From assembly GCF_000277125.1 (NCBI RefSeq), contig NC_016946.1:1798001-1862000 (forward strand): DNA of 64,000 nucleotides. The letters are read 5' to 3'. The notes under the pieces were generated by a model. The model was not told the origin of the DNA. It saw only the letters and a program-made list of their open reading frames with translations, and searched no databases. The position numbers and the translations under genes were made by a program. The stretch is from Mycobacterium intracellulare ATCC 13950. Its GTDB lineage: Bacteria > Actinomycetota > Actinomycetes > Mycobacteriales > Mycobacteriaceae. Position 1 is the first letter of the stretch, and each line of letters opens with the position of its first letter. Shown piece after piece: positions 38,122 to 46,725 of this stretch.

Positions 38122-39687
38122 CTACGCCAGCCAGGCCGCGGAGTCCGGGGGGAGTTTCGCGTCGAGCAGCGGCGCGCTGGCCAGGACGAGTTCCCCCGGC
38201 GGCACGGGCACCGGCTGTGCGCCGCAGTTGAGCGCGCACACCAGGCCGCCGGGACGCCGGAAGATCACCGCGTCGCCGGAGGCGTCCAGCCATTCGACAT
38301 CGTCGCCGTCGAACTCGACGCGACGCCTGCGCAATTCGAGCGCGCGCCGGAAAAACGACAGCGTCGAGTCGGGATCGGCGCTCTGCTTGTTAACGGTCAG
38401 CGCCGCCCACTCCTTCGGCATCGGCAACCAGGTCTCGGCGCAGGACGAGAACCCGAACGGGGGCTCGTCGCCCGACCAGGGGATGGGCACCCGGCATTTG
38501 TCGCGGCCGCGCTCGGTGTGTCCCGAGCGTTCCCACGTCGGGTCCTGCAGCACCTCGTCGGGCAGCTCGACGTCGGGCAGCCCCAGTTCCTCGCCGTTGT
38601 AGATGAACACCGCGCCCGGCAGGGCGAGCATCACCATCGCCATCGCGCGGGCCCGGCGCAGGCCGAGGTCGCCGCCGCCGTAGCGGGTGACCTCCCGGCC
38701 GACGTCGTGGTTGGACAGCGTCCAGGTCGGGACGGCGTCCTGCAGGGCGGTGGCGGCCAGCGAGTTCTGGATCGCGTCACGGATCTCGGCGCCGTCGAAC
38801 TCGATCCTCGCCAGCCGGAAGTTGAACCCGAGGTGCAGCTCATCGGGCCGCAGGTACTCCGCCCAGCGGGCGTTGTCGGTCACCCACACCTCGCCGACGG
38901 TCACCGCCCCCGGGTAGTCGTCGATCACCCTGCGGATGTCGCGGTGGATGTCGTGCACGCTCGGGTTGTTGAACCGCGGGTCGTCGTCGGTGTGGTGCAA
39001 CACCTTGGACTCGACGTCGGGCGCATCCGGCAGGCCGGCCGGCTTGGCCATGCCGTGCGCCACGTCGATGCGGAAGCCGTCCACGCCGCGTTCCAGCCAG
39101 AAGCGCAGCGTCTTCTCGAAATCGTCGAAGACGTCCGGGTGCTCCCAATTCAGGTCCGGCTGCTCGGTGTCGAACAGGTGCAGGTACCACTGGCCGGGTT
39201 GACCGTCGGGTTCGACCACCCGGGTCCAGGCGGGGCCGCCGAAGACGGAGGTCCAGTTGTTGGGCGGCAGCTCCCCGTCGGCGCCGCGGCCGTCGCGGAA
39301 GAAATACCGCTCCCGCGCGTCGGTGCCCGGCCCGGCGGCCAGCGCCGCGGCGAACCACGGATGGGCCGAACTGGTGTGGTTGGGCACCACGTCCATGGTG
39401 ATCTTCATGCCCCGCCGGTGCGCCGCGGCGATCAGCCGTTCGATGGCGGCCATCCCGCCGAACAACGGGTCGATGTCGCGCGGATCGGCGACGTCATACC
39501 CGTGGTCGGCCATCGGGGAGACCGTGACCGGGTTGAGCCAGATCGCGTCCACGCCGAGCTGCTCGAGGTGATCCAGGCGGGCCGTCACTCCGTCCAGGTC
39601 GCCGACGCCGTCGCCGTCGCTGTCGGCGAACGACCGCGGATACACCTGATAGAACACCGCGCTCGACCACCACGCTGCCGGGCTCAT
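38122..39687 (-). CDS. aglA: Alpha-glucosidase, glycoside hydrolase family 13
   Basis: The 521-residue cytoplasmic enzyme starts MSPAAWWSSAVFYQVYPRSFADSDGDGVGDLDG, typical of oligo-1,6-glucosidase/alpha-glucosidase GH13. Conserved regions are DVVPNHTS, GFRIDVAHG (nucleophile Asp), VGEVWV (acid/base Glu) and LSNHDV (third Asp). It corresponds to AglA (Rv2471), a little shorter. ATG 39687 follows GAACGGAGCAGC; the open frame extends upstream into glbO out of phase and is not used. It is 38 bp downstream of glbO and probably co-transcribed with it. Confidence 0.9.
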   Translation of the reverse strand: MSPAAWWSSAVFYQVYPRSFADSDGDGVGDLDGVTARLDHLEQLGVDAIWLNPVTVSPMADHGYDVADPRDIDPLFGGMAAIERLIAAAHRRGMKITMDVVPNHTSSAHPWFAAALAAGPGTDARERYFFRDGRGADGELPPNNWTSVFGGPAWTRVVEPDGQPGQWYLHLFDTEQPDLNWEHPDVFDDFEKTLRFWLERGVDGFRIDVAHGMAKPAGLPDAPDVESKVLHHTDDDPRFNNPSVHDIHRDIRRVIDDYPGAVTVGEVWVTDNARWAEYLRPDELHLGFNFRLARIEFDGAEIRDAIQNSLAATALQDAVPTWTLSNHDVGREVTRYGGGDLGLRRARAMAMVMLALPGAVFIYNGEELGLPDVELPDEVLQDPTWERSGHTERGRDKCRVPIPWSGDEPPFGFSSCAETWLPMPKEWAALTVNKQSADPDSTLSFFRRALELRRRRVEFDGDDVEWLDASGDAVIFRRPGGLVCALNCGAQPVPVPPGELVLASAPLLDAKLPPDSAAWLA

Positions 39688-39706
39688 GCTGCTCCGTTCG
39701 GTTCGC

Positions 39707-39732
39707 TGGGCATCAGAACTGGGCATCAGAAC
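39707..39732. repeat. 13-bp tandem duplication at the glbO stop codon
   Basis: TGGGCATCAGAAC is present twice in a row (39707-39719, 39720-39732). The glbO stop (TGA, 39726-39728) lies in one copy, so the duplication repeats the stop context. It looks like a slippage event. Confidence 0.85.
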
Positions 39733-40121
39733 GACGAGTTCACCAGCGAGTCGGCGGCCATCTCCAGATAGCTGAGCAACTCGCGGCGGTGCTCGTCGTC
39801 GAGTGTCGCCGAATCGATGGAGGCCACGGCCGTGTGCATGCAGCGCAGCCACGCGTCGCGCGCCAGGGGAGTGATCCGGAACGGGACGTGCCGCATCCGC
39901 AGCCGGGGGTGTCCGCGCCGGTCCGAGTAGGTGCGCGGGCCGCCCCAATACTGCTCGAGGAACATCCGCAAGCGCTCCTCGGCGCCCTCGAGGTCATCCA
40001 GGGGATACAGCTCGCTCAAAATCTCGTCCTCGGGCACCTGAGCGTAAAACCGCGACACGATCGCGTGGAAGGTCTCGGCACCGCCGACGGCGTCGTAGAA
40101 GGACTGTCCTACCTCATCCAT
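39726..40121 (-). CDS. glbO: Truncated haemoglobin O
   Basis: The 131-residue protein is a group II truncated haemoglobin (Rv2470). Key haem-pocket residues are in place: Tyr26 (B10, RFYAQVP), Tyr39 (CD1, ELYPLDD), the proximal His78 (F8, RMRHVPF) and Trp91 (G8, DAWLRCMH). GlbO binds oxygen tightly and is thought to help oxygen delivery to membrane oxidases and peroxide handling. It is the first gene of a minus-strand cluster with aglA and a FAD oxidoreductase, and is divergent from the HNH gene; the two cytochrome-oxidase accessory genes lie just beyond. Confidence 0.95.
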   Translation of the reverse strand: MDEVGQSFYDAVGGAETFHAIVSRFYAQVPEDEILSELYPLDDLEGAEERLRMFLEQYWGGPRTYSDRRGHPRLRMRHVPFRITPLARDAWLRCMHTAVASIDSATLDDEHRRELLSYLEMAADSLVNSSF

Positions 40122-40265
40122 CGCCGTCCATTGTGGGGCATCGTCGCGACGGCAAGCCGCGGCGGCCCGACGCCGCTCTCGCTGTTCACCGGTTGGACAC
40201 GGCGTTTCACCTGCAATAGGGGTGCGATTGGCGGCGAATCATGGTGGACTGTTCGCGGAGGATCT

Positions 40266-40916
40266 ATGGCGCAGGGCAAGAGACGCCGCAGCCACCGCAG
40301 TAGTCAGGTGGCCGCGGCAGGGTCAACCGGGCCCACAACCGTGTCATCGCTGCACAGTGTCGAGATCCATCCGCCGGCCCGCCCGGAGAGCGCTTCCATC
40401 TGGAGTCGCCGGCGGGTGTTGCTGCTGAATTCCACCTACGAGCCGCTGACCGCGCTGCCGATGCGGCGCGCGATCGTCATGGTGATCTGCGGCAAGGCCG
40501 ACGTGGTGCATCACGACCCGGCCGGGCCCGTCATCCACTCGGCGACCCGCTCGATCGTCGTGCCCTCGGTGATCCAGCTGCGCTCGTATGTCCGCGTTCC
40601 CTACCGGGCGCGCGTTCCGATGACCCGCGCCGCGCTGATGCACCGCGACCGGTTCTGCTGCGCCTACTGCGGGGCGAAGGCGGACACCGTCGACCACGTG
40701 GTGCCCCGCAGCCGCGGCGGCGACCATTCCTGGGAGAACTGCGTCGCCTGCTGCTCGACCTGCAACCATCGCAAGGGCGACAAGCTGCTCAGCGAGCTCG
40801 GCTGGGCGCTGCGGCGGCCGCCGATGCCGCCGACCGGCCAGCACTGGCGGCTGTTGTCGACGGTCAAGGAGCTGGACCCGGCCTGGGCCCGATACCTCGG
40901 CGAAGGCGCGGCCTGA
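40266..40916 (+). CDS. HNH endonuclease domain protein (Rv2469c-like)
   Basis: The 216-residue protein has a basic N-terminus (MAQGKRRRSHRSSQVAAAGS), a middle region starting RRRVLLLNSTYEPLTALPMRRA, and a C-terminal HNH nuclease with zinc cysteines: FCCAYCGAKADTVDHVVPRSRGGDHSWENCVACCSTCNH. The C-x2-C pairs and the DH and N/H residues of the metal site are complete. Such solitary HNH proteins are conserved in actinobacteria; the DNA target is unknown. ATG 40266 matches the M. tuberculosis start; the longer upstream frame overlaps the divergent glbO promoter. Confidence 0.85.
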   Translation: MAQGKRRRSHRSSQVAAAGSTGPTTVSSLHSVEIHPPARPESASIWSRRRVLLLNSTYEPLTALPMRRAIVMVICGKADVVHHDPAGPVIHSATRSIVVPSVIQLRSYVRVPYRARVPMTRAALMHRDRFCCAYCGAKADTVDHVVPRSRGGDHSWENCVACCSTCNHRKGDKLLSELGWALRRPPMPPTGQHWRLLSTVKELDPAWARYLGEGAA

Positions 40917-40974
40917 GCCACAATCTGGTGTCCGGTCGCGCCGGTGGATCGCTTGGTGGGATACGGTTTGCGTC

Positions 40975-41211
40975 GTGAGTCCTATGCATCTCCACCTGAT
41001 CATCGTCGGTATACCCGTGTTGCTGGTGGTCGCGCTGTCGGTGCTGATCTGGTCCCGCAAGGGGCCGCACCCGGCGTCCTACAAGCTGGGCGAGAAGTGG
41101 ACGCATCCGCCGATCCTGTGGGCCGCCATCGGCGAAGAGGTCGGCCACAGCCATGGGGGGCACGGCACGTCGGAATTCTCAGTCGGAGGTGGCGCCAGTG
41201 GCACGTGGTGA
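40975..41211 (+). CDS. Small single-helix membrane protein, probable cytochrome oxidase accessory subunit
   Basis: The 78-residue protein has one N-terminal membrane helix ([21 protein letters not shown]) followed by a short soluble tail with [25 protein letters not shown] and a His/Gly-rich end. In M. smegmatis the gene pair at this locus encodes accessory subunits of the cytochrome bcc-aa3 supercomplex (known as CtaI and CtaJ); I assign this one to that pair from memory of order and size. The GTG start follows TACGGT by seven bases, suggesting a leaderless transcript. It overlaps the next gene by 14 bases. Confidence 0.68.
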   Translation: MSPMHLHLIIVGIPVLLVVALSVLIWSRKGPHPASYKLGEKWTHPPILWAAIGEEVGHSHGGHGTSEFSVGGGASGTW

Positions 41212-41665
41212 GGTAGCGACGAGGGAACCCGCCGAGCTGCCCTACGGCTCGGTGATCACCGCCAGCGGACGGATCTCCGGGGTCACCGAGCCCGGCGAAC
41301 TCTCGGTGCAGTTCCCGTTCTCGACCAAAGATCTCGTCGCGGTGGACGACGCGCTGAAATTCGGGTCGCGGTCCTCCAAGACGCGTTTCGCGATCTACCT
41401 CGGCGACCTGGGCAACGACACCGCCGCGCGGGCCCGCGAGATCCTGGCCGACGTGCCGACGCCGGACAATGCGGTGCTGCTGGCCGTCTCGCCCGACCAG
41501 AAGGTCATCGAGGTGGTCTACGGTTCCGCTGTCCGCGGCCGCGGCGCCGAATCGGCCGCACCGCTGGGTGTGGCCGCCGCTTCCTCGGCATTCGAGCGCG
41601 GCGACCTGGTGGACGGGCTGGTCAGCGCGATCCGCGTGCTGAGCGCCGGCATTTCGCCGGCTTAG
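41198..41665 (+). CDS. DUF5130 protein, probable partner subunit of the oxidase supercomplex
   Basis: The 155-residue protein (Rv2468c-like) has a TPM-like alpha/beta core ([84 protein letters not shown]) and a C-terminal helix. The GTG start at 41198 has GGAGGT seven bases upstream; the frame opens earlier but overlaps the upstream gene more. Translation is coupled to the membrane gene before it. In M. smegmatis this pair is associated with the cytochrome bcc-aa3 supercomplex (established for that species; position-based inference here). It converges on pepN with the two stop codons adjacent. Confidence 0.68.
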   Translation: MARGEVATREPAELPYGSVITASGRISGVTEPGELSVQFPFSTKDLVAVDDALKFGSRSSKTRFAIYLGDLGNDTAARAREILADVPTPDNAVLLAVSPDQKVIEVVYGSAVRGRGAESAAPLGVAAASSAFERGDLVDGLVSAIRVLSAGISPA

Positions 41666-44239
41666 CTACTCGGCGTCGAAACGGCGCGCCCGCAACGATC
41701 GCTTCACCCCGGCCTGGCCCTCGAGCACCAGGCGGCGCAGCGCCGCCGGCACCTCGGGGTCGGACAGGAACTCGTCGGCTGCGGCGATGCCGTCCTCGCT
41801 GATGTCCCAGTGCGGGTACAGGCCGATCACCACCGTCTGCGCCACTTCGCTGGACCGGCGCGCCCACACCCCCGAGATCGCCTCGAAATACCGCGCGGTG
41901 AACGGTTTGAGCAGCTCATGCTGCGCCGGCGGGGCGATGCCCGCGATGATCGCGCGGGCGGTGATGTTGGCCAGGGTGTCGTCCTCGACCACCCTCGTCC
42001 ACGCCTCCTCCTTGACCTGCAGTTGGGGCCGCGCCGTCGCGGCCTGGGCGCCGTGCCGCTTGCCGGCGGCGGTCGGATCCCGCTGAACCTCGGCGTCGAT
42101 GAACGGCGTGGCGGGCCCGTCGGCGTCGATGTCGCCGGCGGTGGCCAGCGCGGTGACAATCCGCCACCGCAGGTCGGTGTCGATCTCGAGGCCCGGCAAT
42201 CCCAGGTCTTCGGGGGAGCGGTCGAGCAGGTCGGCCAGCGTCACCACATGGCGCGTCGACAGCACCGACGAGCACAGCGTGTTGACGAAGGCGAGCTGGT
42301 GATCCGATCCGGGCTGCGCGGCGCGCGCCAATTCCAGCAGCCGGTCGGCGAACTGCGGCCAGCCCTCCTCGCGCGCCCAGCCGGGCTCGGCGTAGGACGT
42401 CAGCGCCGTCTGCGCCTGAAGCAGCAGCCGCTGCGCCACCCCGACCTCGGTTTCGGCGTGCACGCCGCCCGCCACCAGGGCCACGAAATCGCGGGCCCGC
42501 AGCTCGGCCTCGCGCGTCATCTCCCAGGCCGCCGACCAAACCAGCGAGCGGGGCAGCGGCTCGGCGATGTCGGCGATGCGACCCAGGGCGGTGCGCAGGG
42601 ACTCGGCGTCCAGCCGCAACGAGCAGTACGTCAGGTCATCGTCATTGACCAGAACCAATTGGCCCCGCGAAACCCCAACCAACGCAGGCACTTCCGTCAC
42701 CGGGCCCTCGACGTCGAGCTCCTCGCGGCGCACCCGCACCAGCTTTCCCGACCCGTCATCGTCGTAGACGCCGATGGCCAGCCGGTGCACCCGGGTCTCG
42801 CCGGCGCCCGGGGCGGCTCCGCTCTGGGTCACCGCGAACCGCGTGAACCTGCCGTCACCGTCGACGTCGAAATCGGGCCGCAGCGTGTTGAGCCCGGTCG
42901 TCTTCAGCCACTGCTGCCCCCAGTCGGACAGGTCGCGCCCCGACGCCTTCTCCAGCGCGGCGACCAGATCGTCGAACGTGGCGTTGCCGAACGCGTGGGT
43001 GCGGAAGTAGTCGCGCAGCCCGGCCAGGAAGTGCTCGAGCCCGACGTAGGCGACGAGCTGTTTGAGCACCGACGCGCCCTTGGCGTAGGTGATGCCGTCG
43101 AAGTTCACCTCGACCGCGGCCAGGTCCGGAATGTCGGCGGCGATCGGATGGGTCGAGGGCAACTGGTCCTGACGGTAGGCCCACGACTTTTCGACCGTCG
43201 CGAACGTGGTCCATGCTTCGGTGAATTCGGTTGCCTCGCTTTGGCATAGCACCGACGCGAACGTCGCGAAGGACTCGTTCAGCCACAGGTCGTCCCACCA
43301 CGCCATGGTGACCAGATCCCCGAACCACATGTGGGCCATCTCATGCAGCACGGTCTCGGCGCGACGTTCGTAGGACGCCCTGGTGACCTTGCTGCGGAAG
43401 ACGTAGTCCTCCAGGAAGGTCACCGCGCCGGCGTTTTCCATTGCGCCGGCGTTGAACTCGGGGACGAACAGCTGATCGTATTTCCCGAAGGCGTAGGGCA
43501 AGCCGAAGTTCTTGTGGTAGAAGCCGAATCCCTGCTTGGTCTGGGTGAAGAGCCGCTCGGCATCCATGTAGGGCGCCAGCGACGCCCGGCAGTAGATGCC
43601 CAGCGGAATTTCGCCGTGTTCGTCGGTGTAGGCGTCCTTCCACTCGGCGTACGGGCCGGCGATCAGGGCGACCAGGTAGGTGCTCATCCGCGGGGTGGTG
43701 GCGAAGGTGTGCAGGCCGTCGGTCACCGACACCGTCGCGCCGTTGGAGATCACCTTCCAGTGCCGGGGCGCGGTCACCCGCACGTCGAAGGTCGCCTTGA
43801 GGTCGGGCTGGTCGAAGCAGGCGAACATGCGCTTGGCGTCGGCGGTTTCGAATTGGGAGTACAGGTAGGTCTCGTTGTCGACCGGGTCGACGAACCGGTG
43901 CAGACCCTCACCGGTGTTGGAGTAGCGGCAGTCCGCGTCGACCACGACGACGTTGCGGTCGGCCAGGCCACGCAACTCGATGCCGGTGGATTCGTCGTAT
44001 CCGGAGACGTCGAGGTCGCGACCGTTGAGCGTGGCGCCGCGCACCGTGTCGGCGGCGATGTCGATGACCGTGTCGGCGCCGGCGAGGGCGTCGAACACCA
44101 CCGTGGTCACCGAGCGGAAGGTCCGTTCGCCGGGACCGCCGTGGGAGTCGGTGAGGTCGAGGTCGATCTGGTAGCTGGCGACGGTGATCAGCGAAGCGCG
44201 CTCGACGGCTTGTTCGCGGGTGAGGTTGGGGAGTGCCAC
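41666..44239 (-). CDS. pepN: Aminopeptidase N (M1 family)
   Basis: The 857-residue zinc metallopeptidase removes N-terminal residues from peptides in the cytoplasm. The exopeptidase motif GAMEN is present, then the zinc site HEMAH (residues 299-303) with the third ligand Glu322 in NESFA. The C-terminal half is the ERAP1-like helical domain. Length is near the M. tuberculosis protein (861). The GTG start at 44239 is the only one that keeps the conserved N-terminus ([17 protein letters not shown]). It is divergent from the DsbA-like gene and convergent with the DUF5130 gene. Confidence 0.95.
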   Translation of the reverse strand: MALPNLTREQAVERASLITVASYQIDLDLTDSHGGPGERTFRSVTTVVFDALAGADTVIDIAADTVRGATLNGRDLDVSGYDESTGIELRGLADRNVVVVDADCRYSNTGEGLHRFVDPVDNETYLYSQFETADAKRMFACFDQPDLKATFDVRVTAPRHWKVISNGATVSVTDGLHTFATTPRMSTYLVALIAGPYAEWKDAYTDEHGEIPLGIYCRASLAPYMDAERLFTQTKQGFGFYHKNFGLPYAFGKYDQLFVPEFNAGAMENAGAVTFLEDYVFRSKVTRASYERRAETVLHEMAHMWFGDLVTMAWWDDLWLNESFATFASVLCQSEATEFTEAWTTFATVEKSWAYRQDQLPSTHPIAADIPDLAAVEVNFDGITYAKGASVLKQLVAYVGLEHFLAGLRDYFRTHAFGNATFDDLVAALEKASGRDLSDWGQQWLKTTGLNTLRPDFDVDGDGRFTRFAVTQSGAAPGAGETRVHRLAIGVYDDDGSGKLVRVRREELDVEGPVTEVPALVGVSRGQLVLVNDDDLTYCSLRLDAESLRTALGRIADIAEPLPRSLVWSAAWEMTREAELRARDFVALVAGGVHAETEVGVAQRLLLQAQTALTSYAEPGWAREEGWPQFADRLLELARAAQPGSDHQLAFVNTLCSSVLSTRHVVTLADLLDRSPEDLGLPGLEIDTDLRWRIVTALATAGDIDADGPATPFIDAEVQRDPTAAGKRHGAQAATARPQLQVKEEAWTRVVEDDTLANITARAIIAGIAPPAQHELLKPFTARYFEAISGVWARRSSEVAQTVVIGLYPHWDISEDGIAAADEFLSDPEVPAALRRLVLEGQAGVKRSLRARRFDAE

Positions 44240-44330
44240 GTGTCCAACTTACGGGTCGGGCGAACCGGGAACAGGAGCGAGAGGCCTACGGTTGTGCAGA
44301 TCAGACTTTCAACCGACGAGAGGACAGGAC

Positions 44331-44954
44331 ATGCCCGACAACGCGCCCGCGAAGAACAAGGCCGATTTCTGGTTCGATCCGCTGTGCCCGTGGGCGTGGA
44401 TCACCTCGCGCTGGATCCTCGAGGTGGAAAAGGTTCGCGACATCGAGGTGAACTTCCACGTGATGAGCCTGGCGGTGCTCAACGAAAACCGCGAGGGCCT
44501 GCCCGACGAATACCGCGAACGCTTGGCGAAGGCCTTCGGCCCGGTGCGGGTGGCGATCGCGGCCGAACAGGCCCACGGCGCCGAGGTGCTGGCGCCGCTG
44601 TACACCGCGATGGGAACCCGGATTCACAACGAGGACAACAAAGAACTGGACGACGTGATCAAGCAGTCGCTGGCCGAGGTGGGCCTGCCGGCCGAGTTGG
44701 CCGACGCCGCCGACAGCGACGCCTACGACGAGGCGCTGCGCAAGAGCCACCACGCCGGGATGGACGCGGTCGGCGATGATGTCGGCACGCCCACCATCCA
44801 CGTCAACGATGTGGCGTTCTTCGGTCCGGTGCTCTCGAAGATTCCGCGCGGTGAGGAAGCGGGCAAGCTGTGGGACGCCTCGGTGGCCTTCGCGTCCTAC
44901 CCGCACTTCTTCGAGCTCAAGCGCAGCCGCACCGAGAAGCCCGACTTCGCCTAG
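44331..44954 (+). CDS. DsbA-like mycothiol-dependent oxidoreductase with a CPWA active site
   Basis: The 207-residue thioredoxin-fold protein matches Rv2466c over its whole length ([69 protein letters not shown]). Rv2466c is a mycothiol-dependent oxidoreductase that also activates certain nitro-type prodrugs and is part of the oxidative stress response. M. tuberculosis has CPWC (Cys19, Cys22); here the codons read tgc ccg tgg gcg, so the second cysteine is Ala22. The nucleophilic Cys19 remains, giving a monothiol enzyme that cannot form an internal disulfide. ATG 44331 follows GAGGACAGGAC. It is divergent from pepN and 40 bp upstream of rpiB. Confidence 0.88.
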   Translation: MPDNAPAKNKADFWFDPLCPWAWITSRWILEVEKVRDIEVNFHVMSLAVLNENREGLPDEYRERLAKAFGPVRVAIAAEQAHGAEVLAPLYTAMGTRIHNEDNKELDDVIKQSLAEVGLPAELADAADSDAYDEALRKSHHAGMDAVGDDVGTPTIHVNDVAFFGPVLSKIPRGEEAGKLWDASVAFASYPHFFELKRSRTEKPDFA

Positions 44955-44994
44955 CGCGCTCGGGCCGTCGCGCGGCTGTGTAAGGATTGCGGGC

Positions 44995-45474
44995 ATGCGC
45001 GTCTACCTCGGCTCTGACCACGCCGGATTCGAGCTCAAGCAGCAGATCATCGAGCACCTCGCAAAGTCCGGCCACGAGCCGATCGATTGCGGCGCCTTCA
45101 CCTACGACGCCGACGACGATTACCCGGCCTTCTGCATCGCGACCGCGACGCGCACGGTGGCCGACCCGGACAGCCTGGGCATCGTGCTGGGCGGGTCGGG
45201 CAACGGCGAGCAGATCGCGGCCAACAAGGTGCCCGGCGCCCGGTGCGCGCTGGCCTGGAGCGTCGAAACCGCAAGCCTGGCCCGCGAACACAACAACGCG
45301 CAACTGATCGGCATCGGCGGTCGCATGCACACGGTGGCCGAGGCGCTCGCCATCGTCGACGCCTTCGTGACCACGCCATGGTCGAAAGCCGAACGCCACC
45401 AACGGCGTATCGACATCCTCGCCGAATACGAACGCACCCACCAAGCCCCGCCGCTACCCGGCGCGGCGGGCTGA
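44995..45474 (+). CDS. rpiB: Ribose-5-phosphate isomerase B
   Basis: The 159-residue enzyme interconverts ribose-5-phosphate and ribulose-5-phosphate. The N-terminus MRVYLGSDHAGFELKQ and the phosphate/active-site loop LGGSGNGEQIAANKVPGARC are typical; mycobacterial RpiB uses a Glu (in NGEQ) in place of the Cys of the E. coli enzyme. ATG 44995 matches the family start. It is in line with the DsbA-like gene and followed by nei2 after 18 bp. Confidence 0.93.
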   Translation: MRVYLGSDHAGFELKQQIIEHLAKSGHEPIDCGAFTYDADDDYPAFCIATATRTVADPDSLGIVLGGSGNGEQIAANKVPGARCALAWSVETASLAREHNNAQLIGIGGRMHTVAEALAIVDAFVTTPWSKAERHQRRIDILAEYERTHQAPPLPGAAG

Positions 45475-45492
45475 CGCTGGAAAGGTCCGCGC

Positions 45493-46299
45493 GTGCCCGA
45501 AGGGCATACCCTGCACCGGCTGGCCCGGCTGCACCAACGCCGCTACGCCGGCGCGCCGGTGTCAGTGTCCAGCCCGCAGGGCCGCTTCGCCGACGCGGCC
45601 GCGGCGGTCGACGGCCGGGTGTTGCAACGCACCAGCGCGTGGGGCAAACACCTGTTTCACCACTACGCCGGTGGCCCCATCGTGCACGTGCATCTCGGCC
45701 TGTACGGCGCCTTCACCGAATGGGAACGTCCCGACGACGGGTCGTTTCCCGAGGCGGTCGGGCAGGTGCGGATGCGCATGATCGGCGCCGACTACGGCAC
45801 GGACCTGCGCGGCCCGACGGTGTGCGAGGTGATCGACGAAGGGCAGGTCAGCGACGTGTTGGCCCGGCTGGGTCCCGATCCGCTGCGCGGCGACGCCGAT
45901 CCGTCGTGGGCGTGGAAGCGAATTGCCAAGTCGCGCAGGCCCATTGGGGCACTGTTGATGGATCAGACCGTCATGGCCGGCGTGGGCAACGTGTACCGCA
46001 GCGAGTTGCTGTACCGCCACGGCATCGACCCCTTCCGCCCCGGCCGCGACGTCGGCGAGGACGAATTCGATGCGGCCTGGATTGATCTGGTGGCACTGAT
46101 GAAGGTCGGGTTGCGCCGGGGCAAGATCATCGTGGTGCGGCCCGAACACGACCACGGCGCGCCCTCGTATCGCCCCGACCGCCCCCGCACCTACGTCTAC
46201 CGGCGCTCCGGCGAACCGTGCCGCGTGTGCAAAGCCCCGATCCGCACGACCGTGCTGGAGGGCCGCAACGTGTTCTGGTGTCCGACCTGCCAAAAATAA
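45493..46299 (+). CDS. nei2: Endonuclease VIII-like DNA glycosylase
   Basis: The 268-residue protein belongs to the Fpg/Nei family that removes oxidised bases. After the start it reads PEGHTLHRLARLH with catalytic Pro2 and Glu3; a lysine appears in SAWGKHLFHHY; the helix-two-turn-helix includes LLMDQTVMAGVGNVYRSELLYRHGIDP; and a C-terminal zinc finger (CRVCKAPIRTTVLEGRNVFWCPTCQK) ends the protein. It equals M. tuberculosis Nei2 (Rv2464c) in length. GTG 45493 is the start because Pro2 must follow it. Confidence 0.93.
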   Translation: MPEGHTLHRLARLHQRRYAGAPVSVSSPQGRFADAAAAVDGRVLQRTSAWGKHLFHHYAGGPIVHVHLGLYGAFTEWERPDDGSFPEAVGQVRMRMIGADYGTDLRGPTVCEVIDEGQVSDVLARLGPDPLRGDADPSWAWKRIAKSRRPIGALLMDQTVMAGVGNVYRSELLYRHGIDPFRPGRDVGEDEFDAAWIDLVALMKVGLRRGKIIVVRPEHDHGAPSYRPDRPRTYVYRRSGEPCRVCKAPIRTTVLEGRNVFWCPTCQK

Positions 46300-46357
46300 T
46301 GGCGAAACATCGCCGCCTCCGGTTTGAATTCAATCGAGGTGGGCATGTGTTGTCTCC

Positions 46358-46717
46358 ATGAAGACTCTCGCTCGATCAGCAGCAACGATTTCCGCCATCG
46401 CGGGTCTGGGCTTGGCGGGGCTGGGCGTCGCGACCGACGCGCAGGCGCATCCCGCTCCGTTCCCGCAGTGGTGCCCCGGCGATTTCTGGGACCCCGGCTG
46501 GGGCGACAACTGGGACACCGGGAATTGCCACGACAATTGGCGCGGACCCGGGCCTAATCCGTACCTCAACCCCGGCGGACCCGGCGGTCCCGGTGGGTTG
46601 GGCGGTCCCGGTGGGCCCGGCGGACCGGGTGGGCCCGGCGGTCCCGGTGGCCCCGGCGGGGGTGGCCCCGGCGGTGGTGGACACGGCGGCGGTGGCGGCG
46701 GTGGCGGCGGCCATTAA
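46358..46717 (+). CDS. Glycine-rich, collagen-like secreted protein
   Basis: The 119-residue product has a Sec signal peptide (MKTLARSAATISAIAGLGLA) with an AQA cleavage site before His31. The mature part begins with a Trp/Asp-rich stretch (PFPQWCPGDFWDPGWGDNWD) holding two cysteines. From about residue 72 it consists of GPGG-type repeats (GGPGGPGGLGG) ending in a poly-Gly run and a His. The DNA under the repeats is a cluster of near-identical 9- and 18-base units, prone to slippage. It lies between nei2 and lipP, ending nine bases from the convergent lipP stop. I do not know a named orthologue; an envelope or secreted structural role is only a guess. Confidence 0.7.
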   Translation: MKTLARSAATISAIAGLGLAGLGVATDAQAHPAPFPQWCPGDFWDPGWGDNWDTGNCHDNWRGPGPNPYLNPGGPGGPGGLGGPGGPGGPGGPGGPGGPGGGGPGGGGHGGGGGGGGGH

Positions 46718-46725
46718 CGGCGCCG

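Noticed and set aside
46571..46713. Tandem GC-rich repeats that could suggest a PE_PGRS gene
   Set aside because: The frame has a Sec signal peptide and GPGG repeats but no PE domain, so it is not a PE_PGRS protein.
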